The notes beneath the pieces are model-generated. The model saw nothing but the letters and a program-made list of their open reading frames with translations. It searched no databases and was not told the DNA's origin. Positions 8,741-18,399 of a stretch of 64,000 nt of DNA are shown piece by piece. The DNA is taken from assembly GCA_965215215.1 (NCBI GenBank), contig OZ244043.1:1426001-1490000 (forward strand), written 5' to 3'. This stretch comes from CALDTK01 sp965215215 (GTDB taxonomy: Bacteria > Bacteroidota > Bacteroidia > Chitinophagales > Saprospiraceae). Numbering within the stretch: position 1 is the first letter of the stretch; each line of letters begins with the position of its first letter. The translations under genes were made by a program, and so were the position numbers.

Positions 8741-9151
8741 TCACTCGCCCGGGCGCAGGTAAGTACTATCCTCCCCGAGCAAGCGCTCGAGCGCCATGCT
8801 CAGGGCCCGCCGCGCCAGCTCGCCCTCGCTTTCGCTAAAACGCGTCCATTCTGCCTCGGTGAACATCCCGCACACCAGGCCGAGCACGAACTCACGTAGG
8901 GCGCGGTTGGTCTGGAGCGCGTGCGCGAGGTAGTCGCGCTGCTCCGGGCGGTTCAGCCGGTAAAAGGTACCCTTTTGCCGGGCGGCGTAGCGGTGCCACG
9001 CCCGCGCCAGGGCCGGGTGCTGGAGCTTGAGGATCGGGCGGAGGGTCTCGTTCTGGAAGGCTTCGGCGGGCAGGGTGCCGGGCGCGGTATCGATGGCGGG
9101 ACGGAGGGCGAGCAGGGCGGCGTCGCGGGTGGTCGTCGATTTGGTAGTCAC
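8741..9151 (-). CDS. Conserved small Bacteroidota protein
   Basis: About 136 residues if started at GTG 9151; the frame stays open to an ATG at 9298, but the N-terminal 49 residues added there look non-conserved. The body (RDAALLALRPAIDTAPGT, EAFQNETLRPILKLQHPAL, then NRALREFVLGLVCGMFTEAEW) resembles small helical proteins in Bacteroidota that databases sometimes call glyoxalase without good reason. Function unknown. No signal peptide or membrane segment. A dispersed motif copy (8828-8841) sits in the C-terminal part, where it encodes RFSES. Confidence 0.6.
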   Translation of the reverse strand: MTTKSTTTRDAALLALRPAIDTAPGTLPAEAFQNETLRPILKLQHPALARAWHRYAARQKGTFYRLNRPEQRDYLAHALQTNRALREFVLGLVCGMFTEAEWTRFSESEGELARRALSMALERLLGEDSTYLRPGE

Positions 9152-9387
9152 CTCGTCAGGAACGCAAATCGGCGCACGAAGCTCACCTACCGGCGGTGCG
9201 GAGGCTGATGGACGAGCGATGTCGACCGTTTTGCCTTCACCCAACGGGAGCGGAGTGAAACGGGCCGAACGTAACGATTTCTCAGATCCGTGAATCACTT
9301 ACGCCGGTTTAAACGACAGCCGCGCTGGGTCCTCGCCTACCTACCCCGGCGGCGTGCGCGTGCTGCCCGACGGCGCGCAAACCGCGA

Positions 9388-12300
9388 TCAACGCGCGCTA
9401 CCGCCGTTCGCCGCCAACGCTACGGCCCGCTCATCGATGGAATAGACTGCGACCTCCCCGCCGCTCACGCCCAAGTACAGTTGCTTCCCTACTAGAGCGA
9501 CCCCCCGTACGTCCGCGCTTACGTTCAGTCCCACCTCGTCCCGCCCAACGGTCTCGAACCCGCCCCCGCCGTCCCCCCGGAGCAGCAGACCCGGCATACC
9601 GCAGGCCATGCCCAGTCGCAGCTGCCGCCGCGTGTCGTTACCGAAGAGCAGTAGGTCCCGCCGCCCGTCACCGTCCACGTCGCCGGCAACCGCGGCGTGC
9701 ACGGGACCGTACTGCGCCTCCGCCGGCAGCTCCCCCACCCCGTAGCCGCCGTCGCCGTCCGACAGCAGGAGGGTCGTTTCGAGGCGCTCCGCCGTGAGCT
9801 CCCCCGGGGCGGTCGGACCGAGCTCGCGCAACACCGCCGGCAGCGACTCCCCGGCGTAACTCGCGTAGTCGGTATAGCGGCGGGCCAGGGCGCTCACCTG
9901 CCCGAGGAGCTCGTCGCGCGTGGCGTGCGGGTAGAGCGTGTCGCCGTAGTAGCGGCCCACGACCGGGTCGACCGAGCCGTTGCCGTCGAAATCGGCGTGG
10001 AACAGGCGCAGTGGCCTCGCGGAGCTCGGGCGGAGCGGCCCGTTCGAGCCCTGGTTACCCAGTACCACGTCGGGCCGCCCGTCCCCGTTGAGTTCGGCCA
10101 CCGTTACGCTGTTCCAGCAGCCCGTAAGGTTCGGGGGTAGGCGGCCTAACTCCTCGACGAAGGTTTTGCCGTCCCAGGCGAACTGCCGCGGCGCTCCCCA
10201 ATCCGACACGATGAGTAGGCCGGGGCGCCCGTCCACGTCGAGGCGTACGGCGGCGGTTACCATCCCGATTCCGGCGAGTCCGGGTCCGAGCTCCCGGGTT
10301 ACGTCCCGGAAGCCGCCCCGGCCGTCGTTGCGCAGCAGGTGCGAGAGCGGCGCCTCCGGCCAGCGCCCCGGCACCACGCGGCCCCCAACGAAGAGGTCCT
10401 CGTCGCCGTCGCCGTCCCAGTCCACCGCCACCACCGCGCCGTTGGCGCCCGTCATGTCGGGGAGGCTGCTGTCGGGCGCTTCCGCAAAACGGCCGCCGCC
10501 CCGCCCCAACCAAAGTTCGTCCTGTAGCTCCGCATCGCCCCGGCCGTAGTCGTGGTAGCCGCCGACGGCGAGGTAGAGGTCGCGCAACCCGTCGCCGTCC
10601 GCGTCCAACCCCGTCGCCGCCCAAACCGGTCCCGACCGGGACGAGGGGCGCTTCAGCTCGGCGAACGGACCGGGTTCGCCCGGAGCGTCCGGGTGGTACA
10701 GAACAGAGGGTTGCCCCACACCCCCGCCCGCGAACAGCTCGGGTCGGCCGTCGGCGTCGAAGTCCTCGGCGAGCAACACCGGCCCCGCCGCCGAGAGCTC
10801 GGTGAGGAGGAGCCGTTGCCGGTCGAAGTCGCGCGCCTGCGGGGTAGCGTGCGCGAAACCCGGCAGGGCGCCAATCGCGGTGAAGTAAGGGCTGGGGTCG
10901 GGCTCCGGGTCCGCCGTGGTGCGGGTCGCCGAGACCTCGGCGAGCGTGAGCGTGGTGTCGAAGGGGGGCGCGATCACCACGCTGCGCCGTCCACCCGGCC
11001 AGTCAACGGCGAGACTGTCGACGGCGGGGGCGTCGCCCAGGCCGAAGTGCAGCACCGGGCTCACGCTCGACTGGTAGCCGCGCGCCGCGTACTGCTCGGC
11101 CAGCCAGCGCCGGTCGTCGGCGTAGACCCAGGCGCGCGCACCTGTCGCCTCCGGATTGTTCCCGTCCCCTTCCAACCGCAGCCGCAGGAAGTGGTGCCCG
11201 GAGCGCTGGGCGGCGCGATTTCGGTAGAGGCCCGCGACGGTGTCGAGGTTGTTGACCACCAGATCCAGGTCGCCGTCCCCGTCGAGGTCGGCGTAGGCAG
11301 CGCCCTGGCTGTGCCCGGGCGCGTCGAGTCCCCACGCGGCGCCCGCTTCCGCAAAACCCGCCCCGCCGCCGCCGCGGAAGGCCGCGTTGCGCACGGGTTC
11401 GGCGGGCATCCGCGCGATGGCGGTCAGCACGTCGGTCTTGCTCAGCCGCCCGCGTTGTCGGGTGAGGTCGTTGAGGTAGCGGACGAAGTCGAGGTTCGTG
11501 AGGTTGCGCCGGTGGCCGTTGGTCACGAACAGATCGCGGTGCCCGTCGAGGTCGAAATCGGCCAGCAGCGCCGCCCAGCTCCAGTCGGTGGCCTCGACCC
11601 CCGCCGATTGCCCCACTTCCGTAAAACCCGCCGCGCCCCCGTTGAGGTGGAGCATGTTGCGCATGTACTGGTAGCCGAAGCCCGTGGCGACGTCGTGGTC
11701 GAACTTGGCGTAATTGTCCGGGGCCTGCAGCAGCTTCTGGCGGCGGTTGCCGGGCGGGAGCATGTCGAGGGTTAGGAGGTCGGGGCGGCCGTCGCCGTTG
11801 ACGTCGGCCGCGTCACTGCCCATGCTAGACTGACTCGTGTAGGGCATCTGCTCCGCGAGTACCTCCGCGAAGCGTCCGCCGCCGAGGTTGCGGTAGAGGC
11901 GGTCGGGCACGGCGTAGTCGTTGCAGAGGTAGACGTCGGTACGCCCGTCGCCGTCGAAGTCGCTCAGCGCCGCGCTCAGCCCGTAGCTCAGGGCACTCCC
12001 GTCGATCCCGGCGGCGCGGGTGCGGTCCACGAAGCGCGTGCCCTCGTTGATCAGCAGGCGCGTACCGCGTTCGGGGTCGTCGCCGGCGCGGAGCTTGTCG
12101 GTCTGCCGGGCGTTGAGGATGGGGAGGTTCCGTGGGTTGTGATTGACCAGCAGGAGGTCGAGGTCGGCGTCCGCGTCGGCGTCGAAGAAGTAGCCCTGGG
12201 TAGTGAAGGACGGTCCGTCGAGCCCCCAGGCGGCGGCCCGGTCGCCGAAGCGCGGTCGCCCCCTGGCGTCGTTGCCGAGGTTGATGAAGAGTTGGTTGCG

Positions 12301-12768
12301 GCGTTTGGCGGGCGGCACCATCCCGGAGTAGGCCACGAACAGGTCGGGGCGCCCGTCGCCGTTGACGTCGGCGGCGCTGGTGCCCGTGGTCCACGGACCC
12401 GGCCGCCCGGCGACGCCCGCGGGCTCGGTTACGTCCTCGAAGCGCAGCGGCGCGTCCGGGCCATCCGTACGGTTTAGGTACAGGCGGTTGGCGCCCATGT
12501 TGGCCGTGAAGTAGAGGTCCTCGCGGCCGTCGCCGTCGAAGTCGGCCACGGCCACGCCGCCGCCGTTGTAGAAGTATTCGTAGAGGAGGATACTGGCGTT
12601 GGGTCCCTCGGCGAGATCGTTGCGGAAGTCGAGCCCGCTCGCGCTCGCGGCTACCGACTCGAACAGTGGCTGAGCTCGGGGCGCGGCGGCCCCGTCCTCG
12701 GTTTTGCCGGAAGGCGCGCAGGCGGATGCGAGCGTGAGGACGGCCGGGGCGAGCAGGGCGAAGCGCAT
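9388..12768 (-). CDS. CRTAC1-type VCBS/FG-GAP repeat lipoprotein with ASPIC/UnbV domain
   Basis: 1126 residues with a lipoprotein signal (lipobox LASAC at residues 13-17). Many FG-GAP/VCBS repeats follow, seen as DFDGDGREDLYF, DVNGDGRPDLFVAY, DADADADLDLLLVN and similar Ca-binding DxDGDG loops, predicting beta-propellers. An ASPIC/UnbV domain lies at about 540-615 (NPEATGARAWVY through VDSLAVDWPGG), then a second set of repeats. It follows susD by 69 bp on the same strand, so it is probably the third gene of a SusCD uptake operon and may act as a surface substrate binder. It carries four dispersed motif copies (10478, 11345, 11615, 12701), the last just behind the lipobox cysteine. Confidence 0.85.
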   Translation of the reverse strand: MRFALLAPAVLTLASACAPSGKTEDGAAAPRAQPLFESVAASASGLDFRNDLAEGPNASILLYEYFYNGGGVAVADFDGDGREDLYFTANMGANRLYLNRTDGPDAPLRFEDVTEPAGVAGRPGPWTTGTSAADVNGDGRPDLFVAYSGMVPPAKRRNQLFINLGNDARGRPRFGDRAAAWGLDGPSFTTQGYFFDADADADLDLLLVNHNPRNLPILNARQTDKLRAGDDPERGTRLLINEGTRFVDRTRAAGIDGSALSYGLSAALSDFDGDGRTDVYLCNDYAVPDRLYRNLGGGRFAEVLAEQMPYTSQSSMGSDAADVNGDGRPDLLTLDMLPPGNRRQKLLQAPDNYAKFDHDVATGFGYQYMRNMLHLNGGAAGFTEVGQSAGVEATDWSWAALLADFDLDGHRDLFVTNGHRRNLTNLDFVRYLNDLTRQRGRLSKTDVLTAIARMPAEPVRNAAFRGGGGAGFAEAGAAWGLDAPGHSQGAAYADLDGDGDLDLVVNNLDTVAGLYRNRAAQRSGHHFLRLRLEGDGNNPEATGARAWVYADDRRWLAEQYAARGYQSSVSPVLHFGLGDAPAVDSLAVDWPGGRRSVVIAPPFDTTLTLAEVSATRTTADPEPDPSPYFTAIGALPGFAHATPQARDFDRQRLLLTELSAAGPVLLAEDFDADGRPELFAGGGVGQPSVLYHPDAPGEPGPFAELKRPSSRSGPVWAATGLDADGDGLRDLYLAVGGYHDYGRGDAELQDELWLGRGGGRFAEAPDSSLPDMTGANGAVVAVDWDGDGDEDLFVGGRVVPGRWPEAPLSHLLRNDGRGGFRDVTRELGPGLAGIGMVTAAVRLDVDGRPGLLIVSDWGAPRQFAWDGKTFVEELGRLPPNLTGCWNSVTVAELNGDGRPDVVLGNQGSNGPLRPSSARPLRLFHADFDGNGSVDPVVGRYYGDTLYPHATRDELLGQVSALARRYTDYASYAGESLPAVLRELGPTAPGELTAERLETTLLLSDGDGGYGVGELPAEAQYGPVHAAVAGDVDGDGRRDLLLFGNDTRRQLRLGMACGMPGLLLRGDGGGGFETVGRDEVGLNVSADVRGVALVGKQLYLGVSGGEVAVYSIDERAVALAANGGSAR

Positions 12769-12837
12769 AGGGTAAAGTAGAACCGCCGCCCCCGCGCGGC
12801 GGCGGGAGCGGCGGTCGTCGGGGCCCGGAGGAGAAGT

Positions 12838-14706
12838 CTAGTAGCCCGGATTTTGGATTAATAATTCGTTGCGGTTGATCTCGTCCCGGTCGATGGGGCG
12901 GTAGTACATCTTGTCGTCCCAGACGCGCGTCTCGTTGTCGTTGTTGACGAACACCGAGTAGGTGTAGTCGTACACCTCCGGGTCGTAGCGGTAGGGGGTG
13001 TGGGGCTGCTGGCCCGGCTTGAGGGTGCCCTTCACGTTAACGGCCTCGATGGGGCGGCCGAGCATCTCACCCATCAGCCACCGGCGCCCGTCGTAGAGTC
13101 GGTGCTCCTCGTAGGCGAGCTCGACGCGGCGCTCGTTGACGATCCGGGCGAGCAGGGCGTCTCCGGCATCCTCGACCGCCGGCATGCCCACGCGGAAGCG
13201 GATGCGGTTGAGCCACTCGACGGCCGCGGCCTCCTCGCCGAGGTGGTAGCTCGCCTCGGCGTAGATGAGGGCCATCTCCGTGTAGCGGATGAAGGGCCAG
13301 GGCACGACCTGCGCGTTGCTCTGGTTGTCGGCCAGGGCGGGATTGGGGTCGGTGAACTTGCGGTTGTAGTAGTGCGTGCGCGAGCCGTTCCAGTTCTCGA
13401 TCGGCGAGGCTCGCGTATCGATCCCGTTGACGGTACCCCCGTTGCCGTCGTCGTAGAACCCGGTCTGCACCTCGTCCATCGGGTCGAGCGCGGCGACGTC
13501 GCTCGGGCGGGGTTTCCACGCGGCGCCGTCGTAGATCACGGAGGCGTAGAAGCGGGGATCGCGGTCTTCGTACGGGGCGGCGGCCTGCGCGGGGTCGTCC
13601 CAGTCGAAACGGGTGCCGTCCATCATCTCGTAGTCGTCGACGAGCTGCTGGAGGGGGGTGTTCCCGGCCCAGTTGTGGTAGCCGTTGGGGCCGTTGTTGA
13701 TGCCGTTGTGGAGGCCGCCGAACGGCCAGGTGCTCTCCTGTTGGAACTCGGGCGTGAGGGTGCGGATGAAGATTTGCTCGGCGGCGCCCCCGGGGTCGGC
13801 CACGGCGCTCTGTCCGCCCATGGCGATGGCGACGTAGTTGTCGCGGCCCTCCTCGGGCGAGACCGGCGCGCCGAGGTCGAGCTTATAACCGTCGGTGGCC
13901 TCCAGCACGACCTCGGCGGCGTCGCGGGCGGCGCGCCAGCGGGCGGACCGGTCGCCGCCGGTGTACGCGACGAGCTCGATGCTGGGGTAGGCGGCGAAGG
14001 TGGCGCTCCGCGCCCGGACGGTGGCTGCGTCGTGGAGGTCGCTCGCGGCGTAGAGGAGCACGCGTGCCCTGAGGGCCGAGGTGCCCGTCAACGTTGCGCG
14101 GCTCGGTTGCTCCTCCTTCCCGGCGAGCAGTTCGGCGGCCCGGTCGAGGTCGGCCAAGATGAAGTCGACCGTTTCGGCGAAGGTGGCGCGGGCCAGGGCG
14201 TAGTCCTCGTCGAGGTCGTAGGCCCGGGCCACGAGCGGCACCCCGCCGTAGTTGCGCATCAGCTGGTGGTAGTAGTAAGCGCGCAGGAAGTGGCTCTCGC
14301 CGAGGAGTCGGTCGCGCAGCTCCGCGTCCTCGAAGGTGGCCTGGGGTAAGTTCTCGATCGCGACGTTCGCCTGCCGGATGGCGAGGTACATCTGGTTCCA
14401 CTCGTAGGTAGCGCTCGTCCAGGCGAGGCTACCCGGCGTCTCGGAGCCCTCGGTAAAGGTGTTGATGTTGCGGCCGGCGTGCGTGAACATGGCCTCGTCG
14501 GAGATGCTGGACAGGCCCTGCTCCTCGAAGCCACCGTAGCCGAGGAAGCTGTACACGTTGAACACGTGGGCCTGCGCGAGGGCGCCGTCGGCCCAGGTGG
14601 CGTCGCTGGGGATCCGGTCGAGCGGCTCGGTGGCGAGATAGTCGCTGTCGCAGGCCCCGGTGGCGAGCAGCACCGCGAGGAGAGTGGTAAAGGGTAGACG
14701 TTTCAC
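12838..14706 (-). CDS. susD: SusD/RagB-family outer-membrane lipoprotein
   Basis: Start chosen at GTG 14706, which gives a clean lipoprotein signal (VKRLPFTTLLAVLLATGAC); an upstream ATG at 14736 adds 10 residues. SusD hallmarks: LRDRLLGESHFLRAYYYHQLMRNYGGVPLV in the helical N-terminal half (about 130-165), RASPIENWNGSRTHYYNRKF, and the C-terminal EAVEWLNRIRFRVGMP, NERRVELAYEEHRLYDGRRW region. SusD proteins form the lid over the SusC channel and bind glycan or peptide ligands. It lies directly downstream of susC. Substrate cannot be read from sequence; no glycoside hydrolase or sulfatase accompanies the pair. No dispersed motif copy. Confidence 0.92.
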   Translation of the reverse strand: MKRLPFTTLLAVLLATGACDSDYLATEPLDRIPSDATWADGALAQAHVFNVYSFLGYGGFEEQGLSSISDEAMFTHAGRNINTFTEGSETPGSLAWTSATYEWNQMYLAIRQANVAIENLPQATFEDAELRDRLLGESHFLRAYYYHQLMRNYGGVPLVARAYDLDEDYALARATFAETVDFILADLDRAAELLAGKEEQPSRATLTGTSALRARVLLYAASDLHDAATVRARSATFAAYPSIELVAYTGGDRSARWRAARDAAEVVLEATDGYKLDLGAPVSPEEGRDNYVAIAMGGQSAVADPGGAAEQIFIRTLTPEFQQESTWPFGGLHNGINNGPNGYHNWAGNTPLQQLVDDYEMMDGTRFDWDDPAQAAAPYEDRDPRFYASVIYDGAAWKPRPSDVAALDPMDEVQTGFYDDGNGGTVNGIDTRASPIENWNGSRTHYYNRKFTDPNPALADNQSNAQVVPWPFIRYTEMALIYAEASYHLGEEAAAVEWLNRIRFRVGMPAVEDAGDALLARIVNERRVELAYEEHRLYDGRRWLMGEMLGRPIEAVNVKGTLKPGQQPHTPYRYDPEVYDYTYSVFVNNDNETRVWDDKMYYRPIDRDEINRNELLIQNPGY

Positions 14707-14737
14707 GCTTGGGGGGATTTTGCTTTCTAAGCACATC

Positions 14738-17700
14738 TTAGAAAGAGACGCTGAAGCCGGCGTTTAACACCCGCGATTGTGGGTAGTAGACGCCGGTTTG
14801 GCTCTCCGATTCGGGGTCGAAAATGCCGAGCTTGTCGACGGTGAGGAGATTGAAGCCGTTGAGGTAGACGCGGGCACTCTCGAGGAAGCCGCCGAATGCG
14901 TTGCCGCCGAAGCGGTAGCCGACCTCGAGGTTTTTGAGGCGGACGTAGTTCTTGCTGTACAGCCAGTAGTCGTTGTTGCCGTAGGGTCCGCCGGTGAAGT
15001 AGGTGTCGCCGCGGCTCGCGAGGCGCGGGTCGACGCTGCTCGGGTTGTCGATCGTCCAGCGGTTGTCGTACTGGTGGAGGAGGTAGTTGCCGATGTCACC
15101 GCTCTCGGTTTGGAGGCGGCCGAGGGCGCCGGTGGCGCCCTGGAGGAGGAGCGAGGCGTCGAAGGGGCCGGCGGTGAGTCCGAAGGTGACGCCGAAGTTG
15201 AAGGTGGGCGTTTGGTTCTTCTTGATGCGGACCTGGTCGTCGGCGTCGATGACGCCGTCGCCGTTGGTGTCCTTAAACTTCAGGTCACCGGGCTTGAGGG
15301 CGTTGGTGACGCCGCTGTAGTCCAAGGTGTTAGCTTCGATCTCGGCCTGATCGCGGAAGACGCCGTCGTTCTCGTAGATGAGGTAGGCCCCGATGGGGGC
15401 GCCCTCCTGGCGTTGGTAGTCGGGTGCCCCGGGTACCTCGTCGAGGAAGAGCACCTTGTTGCGGGCGTAGCCGCCGTTGAGGCCGACGTTCCAACGGAAC
15501 TCACCGTTCGGGGTGGGGTTATAGCGGAGGGCGAACTCGACCCCGCTGTTGGTCACCTTGCCGGCGTTGACCGGGGGCAGCAGGGTGGTGATGCCGGACG
15601 AGCCCGGCGTGGAGCCCGTTTCCTGTATGAGGATTTGGTCGCGGCGGTTGTCGAAGTAGTCGAGGGCGACGTCGAGGCCCCCGAACAGGGTGGCGTCGAT
15701 GCCGAAGTTGATGTTGCGGGCCCGCTCCCAGGTGAAGTCGGGGTTAGCGAGCACGGTTTCGACGAGGGTGGGTTGCACCACGCCTCCGATGGGGTACTGC
15801 CCGAAGCTGTAGCTCGAGAGGAACGCGTACTCCTGGAGCTGGCCGTTGTAAAACACCTGGTCGTTGCCCATCTCCCCGTAGGAGGCGCGGAGCTTGAGGT
15901 AGTCGAGCCCGCCGAGGCTCAGCCAGTCTTCCTCGGTGACGTTCCAGCCCGCGAGGAAGCCCGGGAAGAAGCCGAAGCGCTGGTCTTCGGGAAAGATGTA
16001 GGAGCCGTCGTAGCGCCAGATGAACTCCGCGAGGTACTTCTGCTGGAAGTTGTACTGCGCGCGGCCGTAGTAGCCGAGGCGGGTGCGCTCGTAGGCGTTG
16101 CCGCCGGTGTTCTGCTGCTCGGCGCCCCCGGCGAAGAGTTGGTCGATGGCCGTGCTGATGAAGTTGCGACGGAAGGCGTTGAAGTTGGAGCCGGTAAACT
16201 TTTCGCGCGTGGCGCCGGCCAGGAGGCTAAGGTTGCCCTGCCCGAGCGCTACGTCGTAGCGGAGGAGCCCCGTGAGGTTGGTGTTGAGCACGCCGTTGTA
16301 GCTCTGCGCCAGGCGCGCGTCGCGGAAGTTGGAGCGTATGGCGCCCTCGAGGACGGGGGTTACGCCGTCGGCCTCGTAGGTGGTTTGGTCCCAGGAGTAG
16401 AGCGTCCAGGGGGTTTGCCAAACGCGCGCTTGCTCGTTGGTGCGGTCGACCGCGCCCACCAGGCTGAGGGTGAGGCCCTCGATCCAGGGGTTGGTGAGGT
16501 CGACGCCGCCGTTGAGCTGGGCGAGGTCGCGGGGGTTGGAGATGTTCCCGGTGGCGTCGGTCGTGATCACCACGGGGTTCTGTCCGTTCTCGATGTCGGG
16601 TCCGGGCAGGCCGTTGGGCCACACGGCGGGTTCGTTGGGGCGACCGCGCATCAGCATCCGGAAGATCGCCCCCGAGGATTCGGTGGGGTAGCGCCGGTCC
16701 TCGCGGCGGAGCATGATCCCGAGGTTCGTCTTGACGTACGGGTTGACGGTGGCGTCGAAGTTGGCGCGGAGGTTATACTGCTTGTAGCGCGTGGCCGAAT
16801 TGATGTAGACAGCGTCCTGGTCGACGTAGCCCAGGGAAGCGAAGTACCGCAGTGCCTCACTCCCCCCGCGTACGGCGAGGTTGTGGCGCGACTGCGGTGC
16901 CCACTCCCGGAGGGTGGCCCCGAACCAGTCGGTGTTGGGGTAGGTCCACGGGTTAGCGTTGTTGGCGTGGTTGTCGATCAGCTCGGGGCTGTAGATGGCG
17001 TTGAGGGTCGGGACGTCCGCGGTGGGCGAATCGTAGGTGCCGGTAGACTGGATGCTCTCCCAGGCGGCGCCCCACTCGGCGGCGGGGATGTTGCGGTGGA
17101 TGGGGAGCTCGTTCATGATGCTCATGTACTGAACCGCGTCGGCCAGCTCCGGAACCACCGTCGGCTGGCTCAAGCCCTGGTTGAAGTCGTACGTCACGGT
17201 CGGGCGGCCCTCCACCCCGCGCTTCGTGGTGACGAGGATCGCGCCGTTGGCGGCGCGCGCGCCGTAAATCGCCGCCGAGGCGTCCTTGAGGACCGAGACC
17301 GACTCGATATCCTGCGGGCTGATCAGGCCGAAGCCGCCCTCGCGGTCGGGGATGCCGTCGATCACGACCAGCGGGCTGCTGTTGCCGAGGGTGTTCGTGC
17401 CGCGGATCGAGACGCGCGCTGCGTCGGCACCCGGCTCACCGCTCGGCTGGATGACCACCAGGCCCGGCAGTCGGCCGGCGAGGGAGTTGGTCGCGTTCAC
17501 CGCCGGCGACGACATCACCTCCGTGCCCTGGAGCGAGGCCACCGCGCCGGTGATGGTTACCTTCTTCTGCGTGCCGTAGGCAACGACGACCACCTCGTCG
17601 AGGAGCTCGCTGCTCTCCGACAGGGTCAGGTCGATGCTGGCGCGCCCGTCGATGGGCTCGGTCACGGATTGGTACCCGATGTACGAGAACACCAGGGCCT

Positions 17701-17938
17701 CCGTGCCGGCCGGCACCTCGAGGACGAAATCGCCGTCGACGTCGGTCACCGTCCCGGTGGAGGTGTTTTCCGCGACGACGCTTACGCCGATCAGGGGCTC
17801 ACCCTCGGCGTCGCTGATCGTCCCGTCGACGGTAGTCTGCGCCGAGAGGGCACTAACACCGAGTAGGCAGAGCAGCGGTAGGAGTAGGCGGTGGACCGGT
17901 GATCGAGCGGGGGTTCGGGTACAGGTTTGCTTCATCAA
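14738..17938 (-). CDS. susC: SusC/RagA-family TonB-dependent transporter
   Basis: 1066 residues. Signal peptide (about 1-33), carboxypeptidase-regulatory-like domain (TVDGTISDAEGEPLIGVSVV, about 35-110), TonB-box/plug region (ELLDEVVVVAYGTQKK and the following TGAVASLQG) and a 22-stranded barrel ending in SVSF. This is the standard SusC layout and length. It imports oligomers delivered by SusD using TonB energy. It is the first gene of the susC-susD-CRTAC1 minus-strand operon. A perfect 7-bp inverted repeat lies about 40 bp upstream of its start. No dispersed motif copies in 3.2 kb. Confidence 0.95.
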   Translation of the reverse strand: MMKQTCTRTPARSPVHRLLLPLLCLLGVSALSAQTTVDGTISDAEGEPLIGVSVVAENTSTGTVTDVDGDFVLEVPAGTEALVFSYIGYQSVTEPIDGRASIDLTLSESSELLDEVVVVAYGTQKKVTITGAVASLQGTEVMSSPAVNATNSLAGRLPGLVVIQPSGEPGADAARVSIRGTNTLGNSSPLVVIDGIPDREGGFGLISPQDIESVSVLKDASAAIYGARAANGAILVTTKRGVEGRPTVTYDFNQGLSQPTVVPELADAVQYMSIMNELPIHRNIPAAEWGAAWESIQSTGTYDSPTADVPTLNAIYSPELIDNHANNANPWTYPNTDWFGATLREWAPQSRHNLAVRGGSEALRYFASLGYVDQDAVYINSATRYKQYNLRANFDATVNPYVKTNLGIMLRREDRRYPTESSGAIFRMLMRGRPNEPAVWPNGLPGPDIENGQNPVVITTDATGNISNPRDLAQLNGGVDLTNPWIEGLTLSLVGAVDRTNEQARVWQTPWTLYSWDQTTYEADGVTPVLEGAIRSNFRDARLAQSYNGVLNTNLTGLLRYDVALGQGNLSLLAGATREKFTGSNFNAFRRNFISTAIDQLFAGGAEQQNTGGNAYERTRLGYYGRAQYNFQQKYLAEFIWRYDGSYIFPEDQRFGFFPGFLAGWNVTEEDWLSLGGLDYLKLRASYGEMGNDQVFYNGQLQEYAFLSSYSFGQYPIGGVVQPTLVETVLANPDFTWERARNINFGIDATLFGGLDVALDYFDNRRDQILIQETGSTPGSSGITTLLPPVNAGKVTNSGVEFALRYNPTPNGEFRWNVGLNGGYARNKVLFLDEVPGAPDYQRQEGAPIGAYLIYENDGVFRDQAEIEANTLDYSGVTNALKPGDLKFKDTNGDGVIDADDQVRIKKNQTPTFNFGVTFGLTAGPFDASLLLQGATGALGRLQTESGDIGNYLLHQYDNRWTIDNPSSVDPRLASRGDTYFTGGPYGNNDYWLYSKNYVRLKNLEVGYRFGGNAFGGFLESARVYLNGFNLLTVDKLGIFDPESESQTGVYYPQSRVLNAGFSVSF

Positions 17939-17977
17939 GAGTAATTTTGATAGAAGGGAGATTCGGGAGAGTCAGTA

Positions 17978-17996
17978 TAGTGTTCGTACAACACTA
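17978..17996. promoter_or_regulatory. Inverted repeat upstream of susC
   Basis: Arms TAGTGTT and AACACTA with a 5-nt spacer, 40 bp upstream of the susC start. The half-site TACAACACTA (17987-17996) recurs exactly at 56731-56740 between the M4 protease and DUF4199 genes, so one regulator might serve both. The rest of 17939-18399 is intergenic, AT-rich to about 18080, with no gene I can see. Confidence 0.35.
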
Positions 17997-18367
17997 ACTA
18001 ATGCAAAACTTTTACTGGGCATGTATCGGTAGGCCGCAATATAGAGTAAGTAAAAGTATATGATAAAATATTTCTATTTATCGATCCACCCTCTGTCTGG
18101 AGGGCCCCGACCGTATCCACGTCGAGCGCTCGGGCGATCGCGGTGCTCGCGCCAGTGTCACGAGGGCGGTTGGCGGCAGTGCGGAAAGGGGTAGGCGTCT
18201 CTCCGGCTACTTCCCCACCCCGGCGTTTGCGCCTGGCGATGAGCTCGGTAGAGAGCTCGCGGAGTCGATAAACGCGCGCGGTAGGGTCAAACGACTCGGG
18301 CTAGATGCACGCCGTGCCGGCCGGACGGACACCATACAGGAATGCCCGGACCGGCCCCGCGGAATTT

Positions 18368-18394
18368 TTGTCCGGCTGTCCGCCCCTTACTTTG
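18368..18394 (+). promoter_or_regulatory. Possible Bacteroidota-type promoter for the Crp-like gene
   Basis: TTG at 18368-18370 and TTACTTTG at 18387-18394, separated by 16 bp, resemble the Bacteroidota -33 (TTTG) and -7 (TAnnTTTG) elements with one mismatch. The GTG start at 18400 lies only 6 bp downstream, so the mRNA would be nearly leaderless if both calls are right. Confidence 0.3.
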
Positions 18395-18399
18395 CCACG

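Noticed and set aside
9354..9797. Plus-strand R/P-rich frames in 9.3-12.5 kb as genes
   Set aside because: Low-complexity Arg/Pro/Ala frames opposite the CRTAC1 gene; typical antisense artefacts of high GC.
14777..17866. A 1029-codon open frame antisense to susC
   Set aside because: It mirrors the susC gene exactly, is rich in V/G/E/A/R as expected for antisense of GC-rich coding DNA, and has no domain features. The same applies to the 839-codon frame at 39614-42133 opposite the giant protease gene and to frames opposite the CRTAC1 and SusD genes.
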